Positions 1-8,906 of a stretch of 64,000 nucleotides of DNA are shown piece after piece. The notes under the pieces are model-generated. The model made no database searches. It was not told the origin of the DNA and saw nothing but the letters and a program-made list of their open reading frames with translations. A program made the position numbers and the translations under genes. Every line of letters starts with the position of its first letter. Position 1 is the first letter of the stretch. Source of the stretch: Candidatus Krumholzibacteriia bacterium (lineage in GTDB: Bacteria > Krumholzibacteriota > Krumholzibacteriia > WVZY01 > JAKEHA01); assembly GCA_029865265.1 (NCBI GenBank), contig JAOUHG010000005.1, positions 62,001 through 126,000 of the forward strand, written 5' to 3'.

Positions 1-1
1 C

Positions 2-1075
2 GGCGGCGTGGAGACGCACGTGGAGAACGTGGCCGTGCGCCTGGCGGCGCGCGGGCACCGCGTGCGCGCCTATTGCCGCTCACGCCTGCGGCCGCGCGAC
101 GGCACCGCCGGCGGCTCCTACCGAGGCGTGGAACTCGCCTTCCGCCCCAGCATCAACAGCAAGCACCTCGACGCCGCCTCGCACACGTTCCTGTGTGCGG
201 CGGAGTCTGCGTTCGTGCATTCCTCCGACATTGTCCACCTGCACGGCATCGGTCCGTCGGCCTTCGCGCCGGTGGCCGGGCTGGGCGGGCGGCGGGTGGT
301 GTCAACCTTTCATGCCCTCGACTGGCGCCAACTCAAGTGGGGCACGCGTGCCAAAGCATTCCTCAAGCGCGGGGAGCATATCGGAGCCCGGCACAGCGAC
401 GGCGTGATCGCGGTTTCGCGCCTGATGCAGCGCTACATCCAGAGCGAGCACGGCGTGGAAGCCACCTGGATCCCCAACGGTGCAACCATGCCCGTGCGAA
501 CGCCCGGCACCGGCGCGCTCGAACGGCGCGGTCTCACCCCCGGGGGCTACCTGCTCACCGTGGGGAGGATCATCCCCGACCGCGACCTGCATACGCTCAT
601 CGAGGCCTTCACGCAGTCGCACCGGCCCAAGCACCTGGTGATCGTGGGCTCGGAAACGCCGAAGACCGCGTACGGCCGGATGCTCGAGAACCTGGCCAGC
701 GACCGCGTGCTGTTCACCGGGGACGTCTTCGGGGAGGAACTGGAGGAACTCTACGCGCATTGCCTCATCTACTGTCTTGCGTCGCGGGTGGAAGGTCTGC
801 CGATCACGGTGTGCGAGGCCATGGCGCACGCCCGTCCGCTCATCTTGAGCGACATCCCGGAGAACGTGGAGGTGGGTGGGGAGGCGGCGCGATATTTCCG
901 CTGCGGGGACGTAAATGCGCTCCTGCAGACCATCGAGGACCTGGTGGCGGACGACCCCGGCCGTGCGGCGCTCTCCGCCGATGCCCGGCGGCGCTGTCAG
1001 AGCGTCTACAACTGGGATCTGGTGGCGGATCAGGTCGAGGCCTATTACTACCGTCTCATGGAGGGCAGGGGCTGA
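2..1075 (+). CDS. Glycosyltransferase family 4, 5' end cut by the window
   Basis: GT-B fold retaining glycosyltransferase that probably adds a sugar from a nucleotide-sugar donor to a surface glycan or lipid-linked acceptor in the cytoplasm. The frame is open to the left edge and begins with GGVETHVENVA, the usual acceptor-side loop near the N-terminus of GT4 enzymes, so the true start lies upstream. The donor-binding half carries LLTVGRIIPDRDL and the E-x7-E signature (EGLPITVCEA, about 260 residues in). About 355 residues are visible. The acceptor cannot be named. An SPOR lipoprotein follows after 40 bases on the same strand. Confidence 0.88.
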   Translation, partial: GGVETHVENVAVRLAARGHRVRAYCRSRLRPRDGTAGGSYRGVELAFRPSINSKHLDAASHTFLCAAESAFVHSSDIVHLHGIGPSAFAPVAGLGGRRVVSTFHALDWRQLKWGTRAKAFLKRGEHIGARHSDGVIAVSRLMQRYIQSEHGVEATWIPNGATMPVRTPGTGALERRGLTPGGYLLTVGRIIPDRDLHTLIEAFTQSHRPKHLVIVGSETPKTAYGRMLENLASDRVLFTGDVFGEELEELYAHCLIYCLASRVEGLPITVCEAMAHARPLILSDIPENVEVGGEAARYFRCGDVNALLQTIEDLVADDPGRAALSADARRRCQSVYNWDLVADQVEAYYYRLMEGRG

Positions 1076-1115
1076 GCCGGGCGGTTTCTCTTTCCGGAGA
1101 CGCGCGCGCGGTGAT

Positions 1116-1658
1116 ATGGTGACGCGCATGAGATCGAGAATCGGTCTGCAGCTTGTGATGGTGGCAGCGGTGCTCTGCGCCTGCGCGTCGCAGCCCCGTC
1201 ACAAGTCCGCGACGCCGGAGCGGGCCACTGCGTCGAAGCCGTACGACTTCCGCACCGAGGGAACCGTTCCGCCGGCGGGCGCCGATGCCGCCCCGGTGGA
1301 AGCGGATGTCGAGGAGATGCCCCTGTCGGGGGACGCGATCGAGGTCAGCGAGGCGGAGGTGCCACCCCCGCCGGACACTCTGATGGCGGTCGCGCCGGCT
1401 GACAGTACCACCGACGGATTCCGCATCCAGGTGTTCGCATCCGCGGACCGGGAGGTGGCGGAGAACGCGGCGAGCGTGGCGGAGCAGCGGCTCGGGCTCT
1501 CCGCCTATACCGACCTGGAGGCGGGGATGTACAAGGTCCGCGTGGGTGACTACCAGGGGCGGCCGGCCGCCGAGGCGGCCCTGAAGACCTTCCGCAGTCA
1601 CTATTATCCGGATGCGTGGATCGTTCCGGCCCGGGTGCGCGTTCCCCGCACCCCCTGA
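1116..1658 (+). CDS. SPOR-domain lipoprotein
   Basis: Predicted envelope protein of 180 residues. The N-terminus has a short hydrophobic segment ending in LCAC, an acceptable lipobox with the Cys near residue 19. A Pro/Glu-rich linker follows, then a C-terminal SPOR domain (about residues 101-175, starting FRIQVFASADRE, with MYKVRVGDY in the middle). SPOR domains bind denuded peptidoglycan, mostly at division septa. Two ATGs, at 1116 and 1128, could start it; neither has a good Shine-Dalgarno (GGAG lies 16 bases before the first). The partner and exact role cannot be read from the sequence. Confidence 0.8.
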   Translation: MVTRMRSRIGLQLVMVAAVLCACASQPRHKSATPERATASKPYDFRTEGTVPPAGADAAPVEADVEEMPLSGDAIEVSEAEVPPPPDTLMAVAPADSTTDGFRIQVFASADREVAENAASVAEQRLGLSAYTDLEAGMYKVRVGDYQGRPAAEAALKTFRSHYYPDAWIVPARVRVPRTP

Positions 1659-1692
1659 CACGCGGCCCGCGGGAGCCGCTTCCGGCGGGGAG

Positions 1693-1720
1693 TTGACAAG
1701 GCGCGATTCGTGGCTATAAT
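1693..1720 (+). promoter_or_regulatory. Consensus sigma70 promoter for tRNA-Gly/tRNA-Cys
   Basis: TTGACA at 1693-1698 and TATAAT at 1715-1720 are separated by 16 bases. Both hexamers are perfect. The expected start, near 1727, lies about 18 bases before the mature tRNA-Gly. The tRNA-Cys gene and the AP lipoprotein behind it may be co-transcribed. Confidence 0.85.
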
Positions 1721-1744
1721 GGCTGGACGCAAACGACTTACGGA

Positions 1745-1816
1745 GCGGGAATAGCTCAGTGGTAGAGCTCCACCTTGCCAAGGTGGATGTCGCGGGTTCG
1801 AATCCCGTTTCCCGCT
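1745..1816 (+). tRNA. tRNA-Gly (anticodon GCC)
   Basis: A cloverleaf can be drawn: acceptor GCGGGAA pairs with TTCCCGC, the anticodon stem CCACC/GGTGG (one form) holds a TTGCCAA loop with anticodon GCC, and the T arm is GCGGGTTCGAATCCCGT. An encoded CCA follows at 1817-1819. Confidence 0.97.
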
Positions 1817-1874
1817 CCATTTTTCTTTCCAACCGTGAATGTCCGGCCGCTCTCAGGCCGGCTTCTCTTTCGGG

Positions 1875-1946
1875 GGCGGCATAGCCAAGTGGCTAAGGCG
1901 ACGGTCTGCAAAACCGTTATCCCCGGTTCGAATCCGGGTGCCGCCT
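1875..1946 (+). tRNA. tRNA-Cys (anticodon GCA)
   Basis: Acceptor GGCGGCA pairs with TGCCGCC. The anticodon loop CTGCAAA gives GCA, and the T arm is CCCGGTTCGAATCCGGG. An encoded CCA is at 1947-1949. It lies 58 bases after tRNA-Gly and probably shares its promoter. Confidence 0.97.
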
Positions 1947-1972
1947 CCATGCACACCCAGGCGAGACTACCG

Positions 1973-3340
1973 ATGCGCGTGCTGGCCGTGGCCGCCGCGC
2001 TGGCGCTCGCCTGCGCGGGCGGCGGTGACAGGAAGCCGCCCCCCCCAACACCCCCCATCCTGCTCTTCGCCATCGACGGCCTGGAGTGGGGCCTTATGAA
2101 ACCGCTCATCGACGCCGGGCGCATGCCCGCGATCGCCGGGCTCATGCAGCGGGGCACCTACGGTTATCTCGAGTCGATGGTGCCCACGTATTCGCCCGCC
2201 ATCTGGACCTCCATCGCCACCGGCAAGAACCCGGACAAGCACGGCATTCCGCACTTTGTCTATCGTGTGGGCCCCGGTGCCGACGACTATCGCTCGTACA
2301 CCAGCGGGCATCGCAAGACGAAGGCGTTCTGGAACATCCTCTCCGAGTACGGCAAGACCGTCGACGTTATCGGGTGGTGGATGACCTATCCGGCCGAGGC
2401 GGTGAACGGGGTGATCGTCGCGCAGACGAACACCACCGGGGCCATGGAGCACTCGGAGAATGCACTGTGGAAGGGAACGCTGCTCGAGGGGGTGGACGAC
2501 CAGGTGTATCCGCCCGACCTCACGCCCGAAGTCATGGGACTGCTGGCAGCGACGGACCGCTCCATGGATTCGGTGGTCACCGCCATATTCGGGGGTGTCC
2601 CGCAGGCCCGGACCGAGTTCACGAAACTGGTGTGGGATCAGTCGCTGTGGGCGTTTCGTGCCGACGCGGTATACACGCGCATCGCCGTGCGCCTGCTCGA
2701 GGACGCGCCGCCGCCGGACGTGTTCGCGCTCTACCTCAGCGGGCCGGATGTCGCGGGGCATCGCTTCTGGCGTTACGCGCACCCGGAGGAATTCTGGCAC
2801 CCGCCGATGGCGGAAGAGGTGGAGGCGTTCGGCAGCGTGCTGGACGACTATTATGTTCACGTCGACCGGGTGATCGGCGAGGTGCTCTCCCGCGTCCCGG
2901 CCGATGTGACGGTGTTCGTGATATCCGACCACGGCATGCACGTGGTCAATCCCGACCGCGAGTTCGATCCGGACGACGAGCCGGGCTTTCGCCTCTCGGG
3001 CAACCACCTCGACGCGCCGCCCGGGGTCTTCGTCGCGGCCGGCGCCAACATCACCCGTGCGGCGACGCCACCGCCACTCGATCCCCTGCGTCCCATTGGC
3101 CGCGCCTACGACGTTTTACCCACACTGCTCGCGCTCAAGGGTATCCCGGTGGGGGAGGACTTCGACGGACAGGCGATGCAGGTCGTGATTTCGCCCGCGT
3201 TCCTGGAGCAGTTTCCCATCCGCAGCGTGAAGACGCATGACGATCGTGCATGGGAGGCGGCGCGCAGGGACCGGATGAAGGAAGCCGCCGACCAGGCGGA
3301 GCGCCTGGAGCAGCTCAAGTCACTCGGCTACATCAATTGA
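1973..3340 (+). CDS. Alkaline-phosphatase-superfamily phosphodiesterase, lipoprotein-like, with LGY tail
   Basis: Predicted exported hydrolase of the type I phosphodiesterase/nucleotide pyrophosphatase family, 455 residues. Visible metal and catalytic residues are D35 (FAIDGLEW), Ser74 in TYSPAIW as nucleophile, D259/H263 (GPDVAGH) and D319-H320 (SDHGMH). The N-terminus (VLAVAAALALACAGGG) looks like a signal peptide with a weak lipobox. There is no FGly motif (C/S-x-P-x-R), so it is not an ordinary sulfatase. The ATG at 1973 was chosen over 1949, which falls inside the tRNA-Cys CCA. The C-terminus is LKSLGYIN, a tail shared with three proteins of the PAPS operon at 28-38 kb. The substrate is unknown. 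Confidence 0.82.
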   Translation: MRVLAVAAALALACAGGGDRKPPPPTPPILLFAIDGLEWGLMKPLIDAGRMPAIAGLMQRGTYGYLESMVPTYSPAIWTSIATGKNPDKHGIPHFVYRVGPGADDYRSYTSGHRKTKAFWNILSEYGKTVDVIGWWMTYPAEAVNGVIVAQTNTTGAMEHSENALWKGTLLEGVDDQVYPPDLTPEVMGLLAATDRSMDSVVTAIFGGVPQARTEFTKLVWDQSLWAFRADAVYTRIAVRLLEDAPPPDVFALYLSGPDVAGHRFWRYAHPEEFWHPPMAEEVEAFGSVLDDYYVHVDRVIGEVLSRVPADVTVFVISDHGMHVVNPDREFDPDDEPGFRLSGNHLDAPPGVFVAAGANITRAATPPPLDPLRPIGRAYDVLPTLLALKGIPVGEDFDGQAMQVVISPAFLEQFPIRSVKTHDDRAWEAARRDRMKEAADQAERLEQLKSLGYIN

Positions 3341-3397
3341 CCCGGCCGTGAAACTGGGGGTTTGCGCCGCGGCCGGGATTTGCGAGAATCACCCACC

Positions 3398-5692
3398 ATG
3401 TCGTCTCCCATCCTCGTCATCGGCGGCGGTCCCGCCGGCCTGTATTTCTCCATCCAGATGAAGCTGCGCGACCCGCAGCGCCCGGTCAGGGTGCTGGAGC
3501 GCAATCCGCGTGGCAGCACCTTCGGCTGGGGGGTGGTGTTCTCCGACGGCACACTGGGCCGCTTCCGCGAGGCGGATGCGGACACCTACCGCAGCATCAC
3601 CGACCGCTTCGTGCACTGGGATGATATCGACGTCTTCTACCGCGGCCGCGTGATCCGCTCGGGCGGACACGGCTTCTGTGGCATCTCGCGCCAGGCGCTG
3701 CTGGACATCCTGGTGGAGCGGGCCGAGGCGCTCGGCGTGGACGTCCGCTTTGGTGAGGAAATCCGCCCCTCCGGCATCCCCGAGGCCGGCCTCGTGGTTG
3801 CGGCCGATGGCGTAAATAGCGCAATACGAGCGGAATACGCGGCGCACTTCAAGCCCGACGTAGACGTCCGGCGCTGCAAGTACGTGTGGCTGGGGACGCG
3901 CAAGGCATTCGATGCGTTCACCTTCTACTTCGAGGAAACGCCTGCCGGGTGGTACCAGGCGCACTGCTACCCATTCGGAGAGGGATTGAGCACGTTCATC
4001 GTGGAGTGCACGGAGGAGACCTGGCGCGCGGACGGTCTCGACCGCATGTCGACCCAGGAGGGGATCGCCTTCTGCGAGCGCCTGTTCGCGAGCCATCTCG
4101 GCGAAGAGCGCCTGGTTTCGAACGCCGCGCACCTGCGCGGGTCGGCGGTGTGGCTCAACTTCTCCCGCGTCAGTTGCGAGAAGTGGCACCACGGCAACAT
4201 CGTCCTGCTGGGGGACTCCGCGGCCACGGCCCACTTCTCGGTAGGGTCCGGCACCAAGCTCGCCATGGAGAGCGCGATCTCGCTGGCGGAGCACGTCAAG
4301 GCGGATGGCAATCAGCGGGAGGCACTGGAAGCGTACGAGTCGGAACGACGCGTGGAAGTGCTGCGGCTCCAGAACGCGGCGCGCAACAGCACCGAGTGGT
4401 TCGAGGAGGTGGGACTGAAGGCCAACCTGGAACCCGAGCAGTTCGCCTACAGCCTCATCACGCGCAGCCAGCGCGTGAGCCACGAGAGCCTGCGCGCGCG
4501 CGACCCCGGCTACCTTGCCGCATTCGAGTCCTGGCTCTGCGCGAGGGCGACCGATGGCCGGCGCTCGCAGGCGGTCCCGCCCATGTTCCTCCCGTTCCGG
4601 GTGGGGGAGATGGAACTGGTCAACCGCATCGCGTGTTCGCCCATGGCCATGTACAGCGCGATCGATGGCACCGTGAACGATTTTCACCTGGTGCACCTCG
4701 GTTCACGCGCGTTGGGAGGCGCGGGGCTCATCTTCACCGAGATGACGTGTGTCTCGCCGGAAGGACGCATCACCCCCGGGTGCGCGGGCATGTACGCGCA
4801 GGCCCATGCCGACGCGTACCGGCGCATCGTGGATTTCATCCACCGCCGGAGCGACGCGCGCGTCGCGCTGCAGCTGGGCCACGCCGGGCGCAAGGCGTCC
4901 ACGCGCGTGCCGTGGGAGGGCGGGGAGATCCCGCTCGCGTCGGGGAACTGGCCCATCATGGCGCCGTCCGCTATTCCGTGGACGGCGGCGCACGCGGTGC
5001 CGCGCGAGATGACCCGCGACGACATGGACAACGTGGTCAGGGATTTCGTGGCGGCCACGCAGCGCGCGATCGGTGCCGGCTTCGACGCGCTGGAGCTGCA
5101 CTGCGCGCACGGCTATCTGCTGTCGAGTTTCATTTCGCCGCTGACGAACCGGCGCGCGGATGCCTACGGCGGTTCGCTGGAGAACCGCATGCGCTTTCCG
5201 CTGGAAGTCCTGGCCGCGGTGCGGGCGGTGTGGCCGCGGGAGCGGCCGCTGGGGGTGCGCGTATCGGCGACGGACTGGGTGGAGGGGGGCATCGGCATCG
5301 AGGACAGCGTTGCCATCGCGCGCATGGTGCGCGCGCGCGGTGCGGATTTCATCGACGTGTCGGCGGGGCAGGTGACGCCGGACCAGAAGCCGGTCTACGG
5401 CCGCATGTTCCAGGTTCCGTTCGCGGAGCGAATCCGCCTCGAGACGGGGATGGCGACGCTGGCGGTGGGCAACATCTACGAGCCGGATCACGCCAACAGC
5501 ATCATCGCGGCGGGGCGCGCGGACCTGTGCCTGCTGGCGCGGCCCCATCTGTGGGATCCCATGTGGACGTTGCGCGCGGCGGCGCAGACGGGCTATGAAG
5601 ACGTGCGTTGGCCCGAGCAATACGACACGGGCCGGCGTCAGCTGGAAACACTCATGCGGCGTGCGCGCGAGGCGCCCGCCGAACCTATCTGA
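3398..5692 (+). CDS. Bifunctional FAD monooxygenase/old-yellow-enzyme fusion (2-aminobenzoyl-CoA or salicylyl-CoA type)
   Basis: A 764-residue fusion. Residues 1-375 are an FAD-dependent aromatic hydroxylase: dinucleotide fold GGGPAGLYF at about 7-15 and the flavin GD motif [13 protein letters not shown] near 268. Residues from about 393 onward are an OYE/2,4-dienoyl-CoA-reductase-like FMN domain with [28 protein letters not shown] and the C-terminal barrel end. This order is that of 2-aminobenzoyl-CoA monooxygenase/reductase and of proteins annotated salicylyl-CoA 5-hydroxylase. Family knowledge predicts hydroxylation and then hydride reduction of the aryl-CoA ring. The RidA and CoA-ligase genes downstream favour the aminobenzoyl substrate. 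It is the first gene of a seven-gene operon. Confidence 0.88.
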   Translation: MSSPILVIGGGPAGLYFSIQMKLRDPQRPVRVLERNPRGSTFGWGVVFSDGTLGRFREADADTYRSITDRFVHWDDIDVFYRGRVIRSGGHGFCGISRQALLDILVERAEALGVDVRFGEEIRPSGIPEAGLVVAADGVNSAIRAEYAAHFKPDVDVRRCKYVWLGTRKAFDAFTFYFEETPAGWYQAHCYPFGEGLSTFIVECTEETWRADGLDRMSTQEGIAFCERLFASHLGEERLVSNAAHLRGSAVWLNFSRVSCEKWHHGNIVLLGDSAATAHFSVGSGTKLAMESAISLAEHVKADGNQREALEAYESERRVEVLRLQNAARNSTEWFEEVGLKANLEPEQFAYSLITRSQRVSHESLRARDPGYLAAFESWLCARATDGRRSQAVPPMFLPFRVGEMELVNRIACSPMAMYSAIDGTVNDFHLVHLGSRALGGAGLIFTEMTCVSPEGRITPGCAGMYAQAHADAYRRIVDFIHRRSDARVALQLGHAGRKASTRVPWEGGEIPLASGNWPIMAPSAIPWTAAHAVPREMTRDDMDNVVRDFVAATQRAIGAGFDALELHCAHGYLLSSFISPLTNRRADAYGGSLENRMRFPLEVLAAVRAVWPRERPLGVRVSATDWVEGGIGIEDSVAIARMVRARGADFIDVSAGQVTPDQKPVYGRMFQVPFAERIRLETGMATLAVGNIYEPDHANSIIAAGRADLCLLARPHLWDPMWTLRAAAQTGYEDVRWPEQYDTGRRQLETLMRRAREAPAEPI

Positions 5693-5715
5693 AGCGTGGC
5701 GGAGGCAGGGAGACC

Positions 5716-6513
5716 ATGACGCACAACATCGATCTACCGCTGGCGGGACGTCACCTGGTGGTGACCGGTGGCTCGCGTGGTATCGGTGCCGCGGTGGCAC
5801 AGGCGCTCGCGCAGCGTGGTGCCGCGCTGACGCTCATCGGTCGCGACGAATCGCGCCTGCGGGCGGTGGCGGAAACGCTGCCCGCGCCGGCGGCGGGGGG
5901 GCGCCACGCGACGGTGATCGCGGACCTGACGGTGGAGAGGGGCGCTGCTGCGGCCATCGAGTCCGCGCGCGCGGCGCTGGGTGAACCCTATGGACTGGTC
6001 AACAACGCGGGCGCGGCCGAATCGGGTGCGTTCCTGGACACCGCCACCACGGTGTGGCGGGGCATGCTCGACGTCAACCTGATGGCGGCGGTATTCTGCA
6101 CGCGCGGGGTACTGCCCGCCATGCTTGCTAAGGGCACGGGGCGGATCGTCAACGTGGCCAGCACGGCGGGCCTCACCGGCTACCGGTACGTGAGTGCCTA
6201 CGTCGCCGCCAAGCACGCACTGGTGGGATTTACCCGTGCGCTGGCCATGGAAACCGCGCGCGACGGAGTCACCGTGAACGCGGTGTGTCCTGGCTATACC
6301 GACACGGAACTGCTGGCCGAATCGGTGGAGCGGGCATCCGCGCGTACCGGCAGGAGCGCGGACGAGATTCGTGCCGTCTACGAGCGGTCCAACCCGCAGG
6401 GCCGCCTCATCGAGCCCGGCGAGGTTGCCGGTGCGGTGGCGTGGCTGTGCGAGCCGGACCAGAAGTCCATTACCGGACAGACCCTCGTTGTCGACGGCGG
6501 GAGCATTCTCTAA
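5716..6513 (+). CDS. Short-chain dehydrogenase/reductase
   Basis: Classical SDR of 265 residues, probably the NAD(P)-linked 3-hydroxyacyl-CoA dehydrogenase of the aryl-CoA pathway. It shows the cofactor motif TGGSRGIG near residue 17, NNAGAAESG, the catalytic Ser in VASTAG and the YVAAK active-site Tyr/Lys, plus NAVCPGYTDTEL after the catalytic strand. The ATG at 5716 follows a purine-rich GGAGGCAGGGAG at usual spacing. It sits 23 bases after the monooxygenase and 12 before the crotonase, so co-transcription is expected. The exact hydroxy-acyl substrate is inferred from context only. Confidence 0.87.
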   Translation: MTHNIDLPLAGRHLVVTGGSRGIGAAVAQALAQRGAALTLIGRDESRLRAVAETLPAPAAGGRHATVIADLTVERGAAAAIESARAALGEPYGLVNNAGAAESGAFLDTATTVWRGMLDVNLMAAVFCTRGVLPAMLAKGTGRIVNVASTAGLTGYRYVSAYVAAKHALVGFTRALAMETARDGVTVNAVCPGYTDTELLAESVERASARTGRSADEIRAVYERSNPQGRLIEPGEVAGAVAWLCEPDQKSITGQTLVVDGGSIL

Positions 6514-6525
6514 CCCGGAGGGCAC

Positions 6526-7335
6526 ATGGATCCGGCATCATTCCAGCCGCAGCATTTCGCATGGGAGTTCGATAACGGTGTCGCCACCGTTACACTGAAC
6601 CGGCCGGAGCGTCGCAACGCGCTCACGTTCGAGTCCTACGCCGAGTTGCGCGACACCTTTCGCGCCTTGCGTGACGCCGATACCGTGCGCGCGGTGGTCG
6701 TGCGCGGTGCGGGCGGCAACTTCTGCTCCGGCGGCGACGTGCACGAGATCATCGGCCCGCTGGTGGCCATGCCGCCCCGGGAACTGGCGGCCTTCACGCG
6801 CATGACCGGTGATCTGGTCATCGCCATGCTCACCTGCCGCCAGATCATCGTGGCCGCAATTGACGGTGTGTGCGTGGGCGCGGGTGCGGCCATCGCCATG
6901 GCATCGGACATCCGTTTCGGCACGCCGCAGAGCCGTGTGGGATTCCTGTTCGTGCGCGTGGGGCTGGCCGGGTGCGACATGGGGGCGTGCGCGATGCTGC
7001 CGCGGATCATCGGGCACGGGCGCGCGGCCGAACTGCTGTACACGGGACGTATGATGGACGGCGCGGAGGCGCACGCGAACGGTTTCTTCAACCGCCTGCC
7101 CGCCGCCGATGCACTTGCGGCCGAGGCGGCTGCGTTTGCGCGCGAGATCGCCGATGGCCCCATGATGGCGCACCGCGTCACCAAGCGCATGTTGCTCGAG
7201 GAATGGGCCATGGACGTCGTGCCCGCGGTGGTGGCCGAAGCCCGCGAGCAGGCGCTCCTGATGCAGAGCAAGGACTTCCGTCGCGCCTACGAGGCATTCA
7301 CACGCAAGGAAGCACCCCGCTTCGAGGGAGACTGA
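6526..7335 (+). CDS. Crotonase-family protein (enoyl-CoA hydratase-like) without the usual catalytic glutamates
   Basis: 269 residues with crotonase-fold landmarks: [13 protein letters not shown], the oxyanion segment [12 protein letters not shown], and a second loop [19 protein letters not shown]. Aligned by eye to mitochondrial enoyl-CoA hydratase, the position of Glu144 is Ala (VGAGAA) and that of Glu164 is Phe (VGFLFV); an Asp lies in GLAGCDMGA instead. It may therefore be an isomerase, a ring-opening hydrolase or another crotonase-type reaction, not simple hydration. SD GGAGGG precedes the ATG, and the stop codon directly abuts the next start. The pathway role is inferred from the operon. 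Confidence 0.82.
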   Translation: MDPASFQPQHFAWEFDNGVATVTLNRPERRNALTFESYAELRDTFRALRDADTVRAVVVRGAGGNFCSGGDVHEIIGPLVAMPPRELAAFTRMTGDLVIAMLTCRQIIVAAIDGVCVGAGAAIAMASDIRFGTPQSRVGFLFVRVGLAGCDMGACAMLPRIIGHGRAAELLYTGRMMDGAEAHANGFFNRLPAADALAAEAAAFAREIADGPMMAHRVTKRMLLEEWAMDVVPAVVAEAREQALLMQSKDFRRAYEAFTRKEAPRFEGD

Positions 7336-8499
7336 ATGGACGCGCAGCCGCACCTGCAGTGGCCGTTTCTCGATGACACGCACCGTGCATTGGCAGCGCG
7401 GGCGTCGGCGTGGACCGCCGAGCTCGCGGCTCTGCGCGCTGAACCCGACGCGGAGCGCGCCACGCGTGCGCTGGTTCGCTCGCTGGGTGGGGCGGGCCTG
7501 CTCGCCTACGCGGCCGGGGTCGGCGGACGCCTGGACGTGCGAGCGCTGTGCGTGTTGCGCGAGACACTGGCGGCGGCCTGGGGGCTCGCCGATTTTGCCT
7601 TCGCCATGCAGGGGCTGGGCAGCGCACCGATCGCCCTGTTCGGGAGCGAGGCGCAGCGCGAGAAGTACCTGCCCCGGGTGGCCGGCGGAGAGGCCGTCGC
7701 GGCGTTTGCGCTGAGCGAGGCGGGGGCGGGATCGGACGTGGGGGCCATTGCCACCACCGCGCGGCGCGATGGCGGCCACTACGTGCTCGACGGAGAGAAG
7801 CGCTGGATATCCAACGGCGGCATCGCGGACTTCTACGTGGTTTTTGTGCGCACCGGCGAAGGCCCGGCAACGAAGGGGCTCTCCGCCATCGTGGTGGACG
7901 CGGGCACGGCCGGGCTCGACACGAGCGACCGCGTCGAGGTGATCGCACCGCACCCGATGGCGAACCTCCGCTTCGACGGTTGCCGCGTTCCGGTGAGCAA
8001 CCTGGTGGGTGACGCCGGCCGCGGCATCGCGGTGGCGCTGGGAACGCTGGATACGTTCCGGGCCACGGTGGGTGCGGCGGCGGTGGGGTTGGCGCGCCAC
8101 GCACTGGCGGAAGCGCTGGCGCACGCCACCACGCGGCACCAGTTCGGCGCCCCCCTGTCCGACTATCAATTGATCCGCGCCAAGCTGGCCGACATGGCCA
8201 CCGCCATCGACGCCAGCGCGCTGCTCGTGTACCGGGCCGCGTGGACGCGGGACACGCGCGCGGAGCGGGTGACGCTGGAGGCGGGCATGGCCAAGGCCTT
8301 CGCCACGGAGTCCGCGCAACGCGTCATCGACGAGGCCGTGCAGATCCTGGGAGCGCTGGGCGTGTGTGCGGGATCGCCGGTGGAAGAGTTGTACCGCGAG
8401 ATCCGTCCGCTGCGCATCTACGAGGGCACCACCGAGATCCAGAAACTGGTCATCGCGCGCGCGTTGCTCGACCGGAACGGAAAGGAAGGAACGCCATGA
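7336..8499 (+). CDS. Acyl-CoA dehydrogenase
   Basis: 387-residue flavoprotein that would oxidise an acyl- or cyclohexenyl-CoA ester and pass electrons to ETF. Seen are the FAD/substrate segment [14 protein letters not shown], the beta-domain motif [10 protein letters not shown] and the C-terminal [11 protein letters not shown], whose Glu is at the catalytic-base position of medium-chain-type enzymes. The start immediately follows the crotonase TGA. The stop overlaps the next ATG in an ATGA, indicating translational coupling. In an aryl-CoA pathway it would dehydrogenate the reduced ring or a ring-opened acyl-CoA; the step cannot be fixed from sequence. Confidence 0.9.
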   Translation: MDAQPHLQWPFLDDTHRALAARASAWTAELAALRAEPDAERATRALVRSLGGAGLLAYAAGVGGRLDVRALCVLRETLAAAWGLADFAFAMQGLGSAPIALFGSEAQREKYLPRVAGGEAVAAFALSEAGAGSDVGAIATTARRDGGHYVLDGEKRWISNGGIADFYVVFVRTGEGPATKGLSAIVVDAGTAGLDTSDRVEVIAPHPMANLRFDGCRVPVSNLVGDAGRGIAVALGTLDTFRATVGAAAVGLARHALAEALAHATTRHQFGAPLSDYQLIRAKLADMATAIDASALLVYRAAWTRDTRAERVTLEAGMAKAFATESAQRVIDEAVQILGALGVCAGSPVEELYREIRPLRIYEGTTEIQKLVIARALLDRNGKEGTP

Positions 8500-8906
8500 A
8501 GCGGACACTCCATCCCGAGGGCTGGGTGCGGCCGAAGGGTTACAGCTACGGTGTCGAGGCGGAGGGACGACTGGTGTTCGTTTCCGGCCAGATCGGCACG
8601 GACGAGGCGGGCCGGTTCGTCGGCACGGACCTGGTCACGCAGACGGGCCGCGCGCTGGAGAACATTGCCGCCGTTCTCGCCACCGCGGGCGCGAACACCG
8701 ATGACATCGTGCGCATGACCTGGTTCGTCACGGATATCGAAGAATACAGGCGTTCGCAGCGTGAGCTGGGCGATGCCTACCGCAAGGTCATGGGCGCGCA
8801 CTATCCGCCCATGACCCTGGTGGCGGTGACGGCGCTGGTCGAGCGCCAGGCGCGCGTGGAGATCGAGGCCACCGCCGTGGTGGTGCGGGGGGATGTATCC
8901 CGGTGA
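8496..8906 (+). CDS. RidA/YjgF-family enamine/imine deaminase-like protein
   Basis: 136-residue RidA-fold protein, usually a trimer with active sites at subunit interfaces. It shows [25 protein letters not shown] and the conserved Arg in [11 protein letters not shown] that binds the substrate carboxylate in this family. RidA members hydrolyse enamines/imines; one branch is 2-aminomuconate deaminase. In this operon it is a good candidate for removing the amino group from the enamine formed when 2-aminobenzoyl-CoA is hydroxylated and reduced, which is the main reason to prefer anthranilate over salicylate as substrate. It overlaps its neighbours on both sides by 4 bases. Confidence 0.85.
   Translation: MKRTLHPEGWVRPKGYSYGVEAEGRLVFVSGQIGTDEAGRFVGTDLVTQTGRALENIAAVLATAGANTDDIVRMTWFVTDIEEYRRSQRELGDAYRKVMGAHYPPMTLVAVTALVERQARVEIEATAVVVRGDVSR

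Noticed and set aside
302-1129. Long open frames opposite known genes (here opposite the GT4 gene; many more across the window)
   Set aside because: In very GC-rich DNA antisense frames stay open by chance; their translations are Arg/His/Gly-rich and match no family.
1775-1972. N-terminal extension of the AP lipoprotein through the tRNA genes
   Set aside because: The open frame crosses tRNA-Gly and tRNA-Cys by chance; the signal peptide begins at 1973.
3341-3377. Terminator after the first AP gene
   Set aside because: CCCGGCCG (3341-3348) and CGGCCGGG (3370-3377) can pair, but the loop is 21 bases and no T tract follows.
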